From positions 1 through 39,217 of IMG/VR virus record IMGVR_UViG_3300045005_000291: DNA of 39,217 bases. One strand, written 5' to 3'. The notes below the pieces were generated by a model. That model was not told where the DNA came from and made no database searches. It saw only the letters and a list, made by a program, of their open reading frames with translations. Within the stretch, counting starts at the first letter, position 1. Each line of letters opens with the position of its first letter. Both the position numbers and the translations under genes were made by a program. Positions 1 through 7,797 of this stretch are shown piece by piece. Source of the stretch: a virus.

Positions 1-777
1 TCACCAGTTGCGGATAATCAACTCTCCTTTCTTGTCCTTGCTGCGGCCGGCACCGCCCACGGTGTAGTTGATGTCTACCCGGTCGATGGTCAGCCCGTGG
101 AATGCCTGGCGCATTTCCGGGATGTCGTTGACCGAGATAATCATGCGCCCCTGGATGGTTTTGGCCAGCTCGGCCACGCGCTGGTACTGGTGCAGGCCGA
201 AGTCGACGCCATAGCCTTCGGTACCCCAGTACGGCGGGTCGCAGTAAAACAGTGTGTGTTCGCGGTCGTATTTGCGGATGCAGTCGGCCCAGTCCAGGTT
301 TTCGATGTAGGTACGGCTCAAGCGCAGGTGTGCGGCTGACAGGTCTTCCTCCAGGCGCAGCAGGTTCAGTTTGGGTGGGCTGGTGGTGGCCGTGCCGAAA
401 GTTTGTGATTCCACCTTGCCACCAAAGGCCATCTTCTGCAGGTAGAAGAACCGCGCGGCACGCTGGATGTCGGTAAGGGTTTCTTCCGGTGTGGTTTGTA
501 GCCAGTGGTATATCTGCCGCGAGGTGAGCGCCCATTTGAATTGCTGCACGAAGGCCTCGAGGTGGTGACGTACTACCCTGTACAGATTCACCAGCTCGCC
601 ATTGACGTCGTTGATGACCTCTACCTTGGCCGGTGCTTTCATGAAATACAGTGCAGCGGCGCCACAGAATGGCTCTACGTAGCAGGTGTGCTGCGGGAAC
701 AGCGGCAGGATATGCTTTGCCAGCCGGCGTTTACCGCCGATCCAGGGCACGATGGGTGTTGCTGTTGCTTGTAACAT
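1..777 (-). CDS. DNA adenine methylase (Dam/D12 class)
   Basis: Predicted N6-adenine methyltransferase of the D12 class, 258 residues, transferring methyl from S-adenosylmethionine to adenine in a short DNA site. Visible motifs are PWIGGKRRL near residues 11-19 (motif X), YVEPFCGAAAL near 33-43 (motif I, AdoMet binding) and DPPYW at 180-184 (catalytic motif IV). A TTG 18 bases upstream also opens the frame, but the ATG at 777 has an AAAGAGG ribosome site about eight bases before it and is preferred. It is the last gene of the late arm, the position that mom holds in Mu, so it may protect packaged DNA from restriction. That role and the target sequence are inferences. The stop codon is exactly at the window edge. 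Confidence 0.93.
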   Translation of the reverse strand: MLQATATPIVPWIGGKRRLAKHILPLFPQHTCYVEPFCGAAALYFMKAPAKVEVINDVNGELVNLYRVVRHHLEAFVQQFKWALTSRQIYHWLQTTPEETLTDIQRAARFFYLQKMAFGGKVESQTFGTATTSPPKLNLLRLEEDLSAAHLRLSRTYIENLDWADCIRKYDREHTLFYCDPPYWGTEGYGVDFGLHQYQRVAELAKTIQGRMIISVNDIPEMRQAFHGLTIDRVDINYTVGGAGRSKDKKGELIIRNW

Positions 778-823
778 CTGCAAGCCTCTTTCCAAATGTG
801 AAAATCACCGATAGGCTTGACTC

Positions 824-839
824 ACCGTAGGCCTACGGT
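824..839. repeat. 16-base perfect palindrome upstream of the methylase
   Basis: ACCGTAGGCCTACGGT is a perfect palindrome about 47 bases before the methylase start. TAGGC recurs in the same spacer at 812-816, 828-832 and 839-843. It lies in the only sizeable gap at this end of the late arm (778-927) and could be an operator, for example for autoregulation of the methylase. No promoter is convincing here. Confidence 0.4.
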
Positions 840-885
840 AGGCGGCCTTGGGTTGACTTGCAGGCTAGCTCTGCGGGTCAGCTGG

Positions 886-913
886 CCGGCCGGGTGTTAG
901 CGCACCCAGCCGG
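886..913 (-). terminator. GC-rich hairpin after the HEXXH gene
   Basis: An 11-base stem with one mismatch (CCGGCCGGGTG / CACCCAGCCGG, six-base loop TTAGCG) starts 15 bases after the stop of the preceding - strand gene. There is no T-run, so it could be a weak or Rho-assisted terminator, or a pause hairpin before the methylase. Confidence 0.35.
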
Positions 914-927
914 TCGCTGTCTCTCCC

Positions 928-1353
928 TTACGCGCCCAGCAGGCGGCGCGCTTCCTTGTCTTTCAATCCGAATCCATAGCACGGGCTCATTAGCCTGGCC
1001 GCCGCCGTGTCGGCGTCCAGGCCGTAGCGCATCTGCACACGGTAGGCTTCCAGCTCGGCCCACAGCCGGTAGCGCGGCCACAGCAGGTAGGCCAGCGGGT
1101 GGCTGGCCAAGCTGGCAGGCAGCAGGGGCAGCAGCTGCCACCATGGCAAACCGCTGGCCATGGCCAGGCAGGCCAGCATGGCGGCGGTCATGGCGGCCGC
1201 GTGGTACCACTGTTGTACATGGCGGTACTCGTGCGCGTGCAGGCCGGCATCGCTGCGGTAGGCCGGGCGGATGCGCACCAGCGGGCCGTTGGCCGCACCG
1301 GCCACCCCGTCCGGCAGGCGGTCGGTGTAGATCACCAGGTGGGGCAGTTTCAT
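928..1353 (-). CDS. Membrane protein with a HEXXH metallopeptidase motif
   Basis: A 141-residue protein starting MKLPHLVIY, translationally coupled by an ATGA overlap to the upstream chaperone gene. It carries HAHEYRHVQQW (an HEXXH zinc motif, near residues 40-50), then one or two hydrophobic segments (about 55-90). After these comes WAELEAYRVQM, whose glutamates could supply the third zinc ligand, as in gluzincin-type peptidases. The family is not recognised by name. Position between the tail-fibre chaperone and the methylase suggests a late, non-structural role such as envelope processing or host modification; this is inference. No export signal is obvious apart from the internal hydrophobic stretch. 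Confidence 0.7.
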   Translation of the reverse strand: MKLPHLVIYTDRLPDGVAGAANGPLVRIRPAYRSDAGLHAHEYRHVQQWYHAAAMTAAMLACLAMASGLPWWQLLPLLPASLASHPLAYLLWPRYRLWAELEAYRVQMRYGLDADTAAARLMSPCYGFGLKDKEARRLLGA

Positions 1354-1622
1354 GGCTGCTCCGGCCACATGACGTCATGTAGCCCGGCAGTCGTTTCCGG
1401 TACATCACGCAAGGCCTGGCGATAGGCGGCCCAGGCGGTTTTCTGTGCTTTGTCCAGTGGGGCATCGGCGATCTGCGTCCAGTCACACTCGGCCAGGCGC
1501 CGGTTGCGCTCGGCGCGTAGTGCCGCCTGTTGCAGGGCGTCTGGTGAGGCCAGGCCGCTACTGGTCATGATCAGGGTATGGTTGCCGTCACGGTCGGAAT
1601 GGCTGTCTGGCAGGTGGGTCAT
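1350..1622 (-). CDS. Tail fibre assembly chaperone-like protein
   Basis: A 90-residue protein. Its C-terminal half, RNRRLAECDWTQIADAP...W..YRQALRDVP, matches the pattern of small phage tail assembly chaperones (the 'L..TDWT.L.D.....W..YRQ.LRD.P' motif). These proteins help fold or attach tail fibres without being part of the virion. The start at 1622 has AAGGA seven bases before the ATG. It directly follows the two tail-fibre genes, as expected, and overlaps the next gene by ATGA. The N-terminal 20 residues are polar and uninformative. Confidence 0.8.
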   Translation of the reverse strand: MTHLPDSHSDRDGNHTLIMTSSGLASPDALQQAALRAERNRRLAECDWTQIADAPLDKAQKTAWAAYRQALRDVPETTAGLHDVMWPEQP

Positions 1623-1631
1623 GGGATGTCC

Positions 1632-2441
1632 TTAGCGATTGAGGTTGCTGATGCCGGCAAAGGATCCCCCCAGCATGCCTGCCGGAGGGGCGCCGCTGGC
1701 AACGACATCCAGAACGATGTCGTACACGTTGTAAAGCTGCGGGCAGCGGCGGGCCGGATTCCACTTGCCCGGTATGATTTGCGGCAGTGCGAGGTAGAGG
1801 GTGTCCCCCACGCCTGCCAGGCCACCTATGCCGATATCCACATGGTTGTAGCCACCGGCATCGTTGCTGTTGGCGTGGTGGGTAACCTGATGCCACTGCC
1901 CTTTGACGCCATTGTTCATCCAGCTCCAGTCCGCCCCGCCGATGATCTTGTGGTACATCACCACGCTGTTGAACGTGCCCACCTTTACGTGCTGGTAGGG
2001 TATGTGGAACACATAGGGGCCAAAGCCGCTGCCGATGCTCTTGATGGTGAGTTTGAGAATGTCGAACCAGCCGGAAAAGTGTTCACGGTCGCAGCCCATG
2101 TATTGCAGCAACTCGCGCACGACGGGCGGGCGTGTCAACGGGTCGGTGCCACTGCGGACCGGGATCAGCTCGGCATCGAACTTGCTCCAGAAGTCCCCGC
2201 CGGCATTCACGCCCATGGCCAGTGGCAGCGTGTTCGGCCCGCTGCCGCCATGGGCTGTCATACGGGCATTGAAGTTGATGGCCATGGCGGCATGCTCGTC
2301 CAGATGGCTGCCACGCCATGCCTCCAGTTCGTCACGTTTCTGGGTAACGCGCTGGTCGATGTGCGCCATCTTGGCGGCCACCTCGTCCAGCAGGTTGGCC
2401 GTACGCCCCACTAGGGTGGCGATCTGTTGTTCCAGGCTCAT
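1632..2441 (-). CDS. Putative distal tail fibre / receptor-binding protein
   Basis: A 269-residue protein from MSLEQQIATL. Residues 1-45 look like a short heptad-rich helix (LEQQIATLVGRTANLLDEVAAKM), a possible trimerising stalk. The rest is rich in Gly, Asn, His and aromatic residues, as in receptor-binding or carbohydrate-contacting domains. It is coupled by ATGA to the collar/fibre gene before it and followed by a fibre chaperone, which supports a role at the tail tip. I do not recognise a specific family. It lies where host range is normally set, so it should be among the least conserved genes of the phage. Confidence 0.65.
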   Translation of the reverse strand: MSLEQQIATLVGRTANLLDEVAAKMAHIDQRVTQKRDELEAWRGSHLDEHAAMAINFNARMTAHGGSGPNTLPLAMGVNAGGDFWSKFDAELIPVRSGTDPLTRPPVVRELLQYMGCDREHFSGWFDILKLTIKSIGSGFGPYVFHIPYQHVKVGTFNSVVMYHKIIGGADWSWMNNGVKGQWHQVTHHANSNDAGGYNHVDIGIGGLAGVGDTLYLALPQIIPGKWNPARRCPQLYNVYDIVLDVVASGAPPAGMLGGSFAGISNLNR

Positions 2442-2953
2442 GGGTGGTTTCCTTGCAGATAGGGTTTCAGGGTGAGGTGCTGCAGCGCCACCATGGCGCT
2501 GGCCAGCGTGGCGAATTCCTCGGCCATGGCCAGGTTCAGCCCGGCGCCGGTGCTGTGCACGGTGACGCTGTCGGCCGGCACCGCCGACAACGTGAGGTCG
2601 TAGGCCAGCAGCAGGTCGACCCCGGCGGCTTTGTAAGCCAGGGGCCGCGCCGGGTCGCTCCACAGCGCCAGGCAGGTGCCGTCGGCCAGGTAAAAGCCCA
2701 CCTCGCGCACCCAGAACTCGGTATTGCCATCGGCCAGCGCGGTGAGGTGGATCTGGCGGCTGGATAGCTGTTTGCCATCGGCCACCGGGTAGCGGGCGCG
2801 CTCGGCTTGCAGCCGCGTCATGCCCTGGTTGGGTGTATACGCGGCGTCGCCCAGCGCGATATGGGTGATCTGGGCCGCCACACCGTCACCGGATGCGCGC
2901 CAGATGGCGTTCAGGCCGGCCTCGGTCATCGTCGGTAATAAGGGCGTATTCAT
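2438..2953 (-). CDS. Tail fibre N-terminal (DUF3751-like) protein
   Basis: A 171-residue protein starting MNTPLLPTMTEAGL, ATGA-coupled to the gpI gene. The stretch TEAGLNAIWRASGDGVAAQITHIALGD and the following REVGFYLADG..LALWSDP pattern is that of the conserved N-terminal, baseplate-attaching part of P2/Mu-type tail fibres (gpH-like). The usual long distal part is missing; the next gene may supply the receptor-binding portion as a separate chain. The protein is short but has an intact reading frame with no sign of frameshift decay. Confidence 0.82.
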   Translation of the reverse strand: MNTPLLPTMTEAGLNAIWRASGDGVAAQITHIALGDAAYTPNQGMTRLQAERARYPVADGKQLSSRQIHLTALADGNTEFWVREVGFYLADGTCLALWSDPARPLAYKAAGVDLLLAYDLTLSAVPADSVTVHSTGAGLNLAMAEEFATLASAMVALQHLTLKPYLQGNHP

Positions 2954-3714
2954 CGGGCCTCCATGGTGACGCTGAGAAAGGAAAGCGGCCGCACCACATT
3001 GGCCAGCCGCACAGGGTTGAGGGTGGCTGCCGGTTGCACGGCGGCCGGTGTGGCGCTGGATCGGGCAGCGGCGTGGGTGTGCTGGGTGTTGGCCAGGCGC
3101 AGCGGCTGCCCGGCAGGCGTTGGTTGCACGGCCTGGGTGGTGCTGTCCCAGCGGCCGACAGCGGCAGCTTGCTGGGCGTTGGCCAGCGACCAGGCGGGCT
3201 GGTCGAAGCGCACGCCCAGCTTGAAGTCGAAGCTGGCGCGTACCGGTTTCACCATGTCCACCATGCGCTGCAGCCGCTCGTACAGCCCGGCCGTCAGCAC
3301 CGGTGCGCCAGGCAACAAGTTGCTGTTGACCCAGGCTGTCAGCGCGAAGGTGTACGGTGCGGCCGCCGGCTGCTGCTGCCACCACTCCACCAGTTCCACG
3401 TCCACGGCCAGTACGCCGAACACTTCCTTCACGGCCCACACCGTGCCCTTGTAGCGGTGCAGCAGGGCGGCCCGCTTGATCAGGGTGCGGCGCTGGTCGT
3501 CGGTATTGGCCAGCAGCCAGCCTTCGTCGCCCATCACATGCATCTGCTCGGCCAGCACCGGCAGCAGGTCGGTGCCGACCAGGTCGACCAGGTAAACCAG
3601 CAGTGTCGACAGGTCGAGCCGAGAAAAGCGCTCGGTCAGGGTGGCGAGCGGGCCGAAGCGTGGATCATTGGCCAGTACGCCCGGCACAGCGGTCTGCTGC
3701 AGGCGGTCAGCCAT
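2950..3714 (-). CDS. Baseplate/tail protein I (Mu gp48-like)
   Basis: A 254-residue member of the P2 gpI family, a baseplate protein that joins the wedge to the tail fibres. The conserved core covers roughly residues 1-165, including LLVYLVDLVGTDLLPVLAEQ and HRYKGTVWAVKEVFGVL. The last 85 residues are an Ala/Pro/Gln-rich extension with a repeated RLAN motif (LRLANTQ, VRLANVV) not typical of gpI. It overlaps gene J by eight bases and is ATGA-coupled to the fibre gene, in the standard J-I-H order. Confidence 0.9.
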   Translation of the reverse strand: MADRLQQTAVPGVLANDPRFGPLATLTERFSRLDLSTLLVYLVDLVGTDLLPVLAEQMHVMGDEGWLLANTDDQRRTLIKRAALLHRYKGTVWAVKEVFGVLAVDVELVEWWQQQPAAAPYTFALTAWVNSNLLPGAPVLTAGLYERLQRMVDMVKPVRASFDFKLGVRFDQPAWSLANAQQAAAVGRWDSTTQAVQPTPAGQPLRLANTQHTHAAARSSATPAAVQPAATLNPVRLANVVRPLSFLSVTMEAR

Positions 3715-4855
3715 CGATGCCTCCCGCCAGCTCTACGCTGATCCCGGTGCAATGCGCCCACCCTTGCGGCGGCACAGCCAGCGCCTGCAGTGGGGCCAAC
3801 AGCTCTACCTGGTACACGCCGGCCACCGACAGCACCGCGACGATCTGCGACGGCACCGGGTCGCGGCCCATGGCGGCGGACTGGGCGAGTGTGTAAGCGG
3901 CCGCCGCATCGTGGGCGGCATCCAGCGTGGCGCGGGCATCGGCGCTGCTGAACAGGGTCAGTCGGGCACGAATCGTGTAGGGGTATGCCACTGGTGGCAA
4001 CACGTCGACCAGGTCGGTCAGCGGCCGTGTTTTGTCCGCGCTGCAGGCAGCGGCCACCGCCGCCAGCGTGGCCGCGTCCGGCAGGCCGGACTTCAGCAGC
4101 GGAAACAGCCGCACCACGCCCGGTGGCACACCGTTTTGCGAGACCAGCTGGCCGTTCTGCAGCACCAGCTGCGGGCCCACCACCGCCACGTCCACAATGT
4201 CCTGATGCGCACGCAGGGCGTGGTGGCGGTACGCCAGGCGGCTGCCGGCCACGGTGAAGCTCTCCGGCGCCAGGCGGATGCGATCGCGCAGGCGGTCGTC
4301 GGTTTCCTCGTCAGCCCCGCCCTGCGTCACGCCTAGGTTGGCCACCGTCTCCACATCCACACCCACGTCGTCGACCAGCGCATTCACCTGGCCCGGCAAG
4401 TAGCCGTTGGCAGCCGCGCCGGGTTCGATCGCCACCACAGCCAGGTCGGCATAGGTGGCGGCGGCCGGGACGATGATCTGCGCTTCGGTCTGGAACTGCA
4501 CACCGCTGCCGGTCTCGACGCGGGTCTCGGCGGGGATAGCCAGGCTGCTTGCCAGGGCTTCGGTGAAGGTCAGGCGCACGGTGCAGCGGGCGCTTTGTGC
4601 CGGCAGCCGGCTTACCCCCACCAGCTCGCCCAGATAGTCCAGCATCGGGGCGCGGGCGAAGGCCACCAGGTTCTGGCGGCCGGTGTCGTTGATAGCGGCG
4701 CGGGTCACGCTCTCGCGGTAGGCAATCAGGTCGATCATCAGGCGGTCGACATGGGCCGGGTACAGCGTCTTGCCGGTCATCGCCTCGTAGGCGCTGATCA
4801 GCTCCTGGGTGACCGCAGTCGGGTCGTCGGTAATGAACTTCGGGAGGTCGCTCAT
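3707..4855 (-). CDS. Baseplate wedge protein J (Mu gp47-like)
   Basis: A 382-residue Baseplate_J family protein. The N-terminus (FITDDPTAVTQELISAYEAMTGKTLYPAHVDRL) and the central EETDDRLRDRIRLAPESFTVAGS, followed by YRHHAL, are characteristic of the family. It forms the wedge of the contractile-tail baseplate together with gpW and gpI. ATGA overlap with the upstream W gene and eight-base overlap with I show tight coupling. Length and order are normal, with nothing missing. Confidence 0.95.
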   Translation of the reverse strand: MSDLPKFITDDPTAVTQELISAYEAMTGKTLYPAHVDRLMIDLIAYRESVTRAAINDTGRQNLVAFARAPMLDYLGELVGVSRLPAQSARCTVRLTFTEALASSLAIPAETRVETGSGVQFQTEAQIIVPAAATYADLAVVAIEPGAAANGYLPGQVNALVDDVGVDVETVANLGVTQGGADEETDDRLRDRIRLAPESFTVAGSRLAYRHHALRAHQDIVDVAVVGPQLVLQNGQLVSQNGVPPGVVRLFPLLKSGLPDAATLAAVAAACSADKTRPLTDLVDVLPPVAYPYTIRARLTLFSSADARATLDAAHDAAAAYTLAQSAAMGRDPVPSQIVAVLSVAGVYQVELLAPLQALAVPPQGWAHCTGISVELAGGIDG

Positions 4856-5217
4856 AGCGCCACCTCCGTCTCGATCTGTACGCCGCCCGCCAGGCGAGAT
4901 TGCACCCGCAGGCGGACGTGGCCAGGCGTGAGGTGGTCAAATAGCACGCGCTGTACGGTGACACGCGGCTCGCCGTACAGTGGGTCGCTAATGGCTTCCA
5001 CCACCTCGCGCACCACGTGCGGCCGGGCGCGGTCCACCGGGTAATCGAGATACGGGTGCAGCTTGCTGCCAAACTGCGGCCGCAGCGGATCGGCGCCCTT
5101 GGGGGTGCGCAGGATCACGCGGATAGCCTGGTGGATGTCGTCGACGTTTTCGACGACGCCGTCGCCGCCAAGGGCGGGCTGCCAGTGCAGGGAGGAAATG
5201 TCAGATAGCCGGGTCAT
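4852..5217 (-). CDS. Baseplate wedge protein W (T4 gp25-like, Mu gp46-like)
   Basis: A 121-residue protein of the gpW/gp25 lysozyme-like baseplate family. DDIHQAIRVILRTPKGADPLRPQFGSKL and the following YLDYPVD are the conserved family core. It seeds sheath attachment in the baseplate. The start codon lies directly after a seven-base-pair hairpin (5218-5234) and a copy of the late promoter-like element, so this gene probably heads a separate late transcript (W-J-I-fibres). Confidence 0.93.
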   Translation of the reverse strand: MTRLSDISSLHWQPALGGDGVVENVDDIHQAIRVILRTPKGADPLRPQFGSKLHPYLDYPVDRARPHVVREVVEAISDPLYGEPRVTVQRVLFDHLTPGHVRLRVQSRLAGGVQIETEVAL

Positions 5218-5266
5218 GGCGACAGGATGTCGCCGGCCGGGGGCATGGGCTAGTAAAGCGGGTTAG
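5218..5266 (-). promoter_or_regulatory. Late promoter-like element C, upstream of gpW
   Basis: On the + strand, GGGCTAGTAA at 5247-5256, then six bases, then TTAG at 5263-5266. This matches the elements before the endolysin and protease genes (GGGCTTTTAA-N6-TTAA) in layout, and its N6 (AGCGGG) is close to that of the protease copy (ATCGGG). Between it and the gpW start lies a perfect hairpin GGCGACA-GGA-TGTCGCC (5218-5234). It also overlaps a TAGAAT -10-like box (5264-5269) pointing the other way, towards the DUF4145 gene. Confidence 0.55.
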
Positions 5267-5294
5267 AATCGGGGTATGACATTCGGAGATGACT

Positions 5295-6002
5295 ATGCAC
5301 TACGTCGCACCTGCCTTTTACAAAAAAGCATTCAACTGCCCGCATTGCAATGCACACACACAGATGCATTGGTTCCCCTGCTATATCTTCCTGGAAGGTA
5401 AAGGTAGGGTTGACGTTCACATGCATCGAGTCACTTGCGATGTCTGCGAGGATCATGCCTACTGGTTAGGAGAACGTCTGACTAAACTAAATGAAGGGAT
5501 GCGACCACACGATTTTCATGAATATAACCGGATTGCAGCTGAGAAAAGTTTTCAGGTATTTCCATCTATTAGCACTGCACCGATGCCCAACCCCGACCTG
5601 CCAGAAAACTGCCGCGACGACTACATGGAGGCGCGCGACATCTTTGCCCGCTCTCCTCGGGCTGCAGCCGCCTTGCTGCGGCTGGTTGTCCAGAAACTCT
5701 GCAAGCACTTTGGTGAACCTGGTCGAGACATCAATCAGGATATTGGTCGTCTAGTCGACAAAGGCTTGCCTAGAACGCTACAACAGGCACTAGACACCGT
5801 GCGGGTAATCGGTAACGAGGCAGTACACCCCGGAGAGCTGGATTTGAATGATAGTCCCGAGGCCGTAGCTGCACTCTTCAAACTGGTAAATCTGATTGTG
5901 GAAAAAATGATCACAGAACCCAAGCAGATCGCGGAGTTATACCAGACAATCCCTGAAAAGAAGCTGCAAGGTATCGAGCAGCGAGATAAACCCAAACCCT
6001 AA
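5295..6002 (+). CDS. Zinc-ribbon DUF4145 (HEPN-like) moron protein
   Basis: A 235-residue cargo gene on the strand opposite to the tail operon. The N-terminus has CPHC (about residues 15-18) and CDVC (about 50-53), a likely zinc ribbon. Residues about 105-215 form a DUF4145 domain, with ARDIFARSPRAAAALLRLVVQ and the conserved VRVIGNEAVHPGEL. DUF4145 belongs to the HEPN-like helical group often found with restriction and other defence proteins. The ATG at 5289 sits against its ribosome site, so the ATG at 5295, six bases after GGAG, is preferred. Its stop overlaps the stop of gpV tail-to-tail (CTAA). GC is visibly lower than in neighbours, pointing to separate acquisition. The biochemical role is unknown. 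Confidence 0.8.
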   Translation: MHYVAPAFYKKAFNCPHCNAHTQMHWFPCYIFLEGKGRVDVHMHRVTCDVCEDHAYWLGERLTKLNEGMRPHDFHEYNRIAAEKSFQVFPSISTAPMPNPDLPENCRDDYMEARDIFARSPRAAAALLRLVVQKLCKHFGEPGRDINQDIGRLVDKGLPRTLQQALDTVRVIGNEAVHPGELDLNDSPEAVAALFKLVNLIVEKMITEPKQIAELYQTIPEKKLQGIEQRDKPKP

Positions 6003-6634
6003 TGGCTATGGTGGTTCGAGTTACCCCCACCATCCATCACGCTGCCACTGGCGGTGATATTTCCGTCAACCTGCACATCTCCCGTAACCTGCACGCCACC
6101 GCTGATGGTGGCGGCTGCACCACCGCCACCCGAGCCGGCCATGCCGCCCTGGTAGGTCAGCTTGCCCTGCACCAGCAGGTTGCCGGTGGCTTCGGTGTCT
6201 GGCGCGTCGATGGTTACCTTGCTGCCGGCACGTAGCAGGATGGTGGCGCCGACCTCGACGATCACCTGCTGGATGCCGCCCTTGATCGTCAGCACGTGGC
6301 TGGCGCGGTCGTATTCCAGCTCGGTATCGTCGGCAAAGCGGCGGTGCCATTTGTCGCGGCTGGCCACCGGCACCGCGTCGGCCTCCGAGAAGATGGCGCC
6401 CAGCACCACGCCGTCTTCGCCGCGTGCATCCAGCAGCACCGCCACGTGCTCGCCCAGGTCGGGCAGCCAGTAGTCCTTGTCCCGCGCCGCTTTACGCGCC
6501 AGCACGGGTAGCCAGGCGGTGCGCAGGTTGTCCAGCTCCGGCAGGCGCACCCGCACGCGCAGGGTCTGTTCGTCCACGGCGGCCACGGTGCCGAATTTCA
6601 GCGTGGTGCCGGCTTCGGTAAAGGTCTCGTTCAT
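5999..6634 (-). CDS. Baseplate spike protein V (Mu gp45-like)
   Basis: A 211-residue gpV-family spike that pierces the outer membrane at the centre of the baseplate. It has an OB-fold N-terminal part (FGTVAAVDEQTLRVRVRLPE; WLPDLGEHVAVLLD). A Gly/Val/Thr-rich stretch of about 110 residues follows that would form the intertwined beta-helix. The C-terminus ends NSNHHSH, giving an HxH tip of the kind that binds iron in P2 and Mu spikes. ATGA-coupled to gene D. Confidence 0.94.
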   Translation of the reverse strand: MNETFTEAGTTLKFGTVAAVDEQTLRVRVRLPELDNLRTAWLPVLARKAARDKDYWLPDLGEHVAVLLDARGEDGVVLGAIFSEADAVPVASRDKWHRRFADDTELEYDRASHVLTIKGGIQQVIVEVGATILLRAGSKVTIDAPDTEATGNLLVQGKLTYQGGMAGSGGGGAAATISGGVQVTGDVQVDGNITASGSVMDGGGNSNHHSH

Positions 6635-7797
6635 GTCGGTTTCTTCTTGGTTGTAGTGCCTACTGCCTGCACTTTGCCGTCCTTCACGCCGTACACCGTC
6701 AGCCTCTTGGGTGCGGCCGGCTTCTTACTGGTGCGCTGGGCTTTGGCGGCCGGTGCCACGCGCTTTAGTTCCAGCGTGGTGAGGTAGCCCTCGCCCCGGC
6801 TGATGCGGTGGGTGGCGCGGGTGATGGTGTAGCGGCCGGACAGCTTGCCCAGCCCGGTCAGCGTGATCACGCTGCCGGCAGCCAGTACCGGGTCGCCCTC
6901 GAGTGTGACCTCCATGCGGGTGCGGTCCAGCAGGCGGCGATCCAGGTGGGCGCGGGCCTGCGCCTCGGCGGCCTGCTTGGTCGGCGCACGGCGGGTGAGC
7001 TTGACGGTGTCGGCGCTGCTGTCCTTGCCACCATCAGCGTTACCCGTCACCGTGGTCTCGCCGTTTTGCACACCGTACACCACCAGCTGCTTGCGCTGCG
7101 GGTCGTGGTATTTCACCCGGGCCGCGGCTGGCACGTTGCTCAGCTTGTCGGTGGCCTGCCAGCTGAGCAGCTGCGCCGGGCCGTAGCTGCGCACGGCCTT
7201 GGCCAGGTGCAGATCAGCATGCATCCAGAACACGAGCTTGCTGTTGTTCTCGGTGACCTTGAAAGCGTAGCCGTACTCGCCGGCCAGGCGGGCGAGGAAG
7301 GCCAGATCGGTCTCGTGGTACTGCGTGGCGCGGTCGATGGCGATGGCGTCGATCTTGCCCACCAGCGTCATCTTGTGCGCCTTGGCCACGCGCTGGGCGA
7401 TGGCCGCCAGCGTGGTCTTCTCGTAGGCACGGCCTTTGCGGGTGCGGACGGCCTGCTGCACGCCGGTGGCCAGGGCGCGGATACGGACAGTGGACGGTGG
7501 TGCCTGGTAGCCGACCTCGTCGATATCGAAGCGGCCAACGGGCACCAGCGGCGTGCCCAGGTAACCCAGCGCCAGCGTGAGCGCTGCGCCCTTGTCCGGG
7601 TACCAGCTGTCCAGCCAGCGGCCGTCGCTGTCTTCCAGCTCGACATCCAGCTCGTCCGACTCACCCGACAAGTGGTCGGTGTAGGTGATGCCCAGCACGA
7701 AGGGGGCAATGTCGGCGGTGATGGCCTTGCCGTTGTAGGCCAGGTCGAAGGCCGGTGCCGGCACCTCCGCCAGCCGGTAGTCGTTCAGCGTTTCCAT
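6631..7797 (-). CDS. Baseplate hub protein D (late control D family)
   Basis: A 388-residue gpD-family (VgrG/gp27-like) baseplate hub protein. It carries the family features ITYTDHLSGESDELDVELED near residues 38-57, the central TLAAIAQRVAKAH and RATQYHETDLAFLARLAGEYG, and a Lys-rich C-terminal tail. It connects tail tube and spike. Start overlaps gene X by 13 bases and its stop overlaps V (ATGA), the usual U-X-D-V cluster. Confidence 0.95.
   Translation of the reverse strand: METLNDYRLAEVPAPAFDLAYNGKAITADIAPFVLGITYTDHLSGESDELDVELEDSDGRWLDSWYPDKGAALTLALGYLGTPLVPVGRFDIDEVGYQAPPSTVRIRALATGVQQAVRTRKGRAYEKTTLAAIAQRVAKAHKMTLVGKIDAIAIDRATQYHETDLAFLARLAGEYGYAFKVTENNSKLVFWMHADLHLAKAVRSYGPAQLLSWQATDKLSNVPAAARVKYHDPQRKQLVVYGVQNGETTVTGNADGGKDSSADTVKLTRRAPTKQAAEAQARAHLDRRLLDRTRMEVTLEGDPVLAAGSVITLTGLGKLSGRYTITRATHRISRGEGYLTTLELKRVAPAAKAQRTSKKPAAPKRLTVYGVKDGKVQAVGTTTKKKPT

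Noticed and set aside
1578-2414. + strand open frame of 278 codons opposite the tail fibre gene
   Set aside because: No ribosome site or recognisable pattern, while the - strand genes are ATGA-coupled and fit tail order.
2438-2953. Short tail fibre gene as a decayed remnant
   Set aside because: Intact frame with ATGA coupling on both sides, followed by a separate candidate receptor-binding gene and a chaperone, so a split fibre is simpler.
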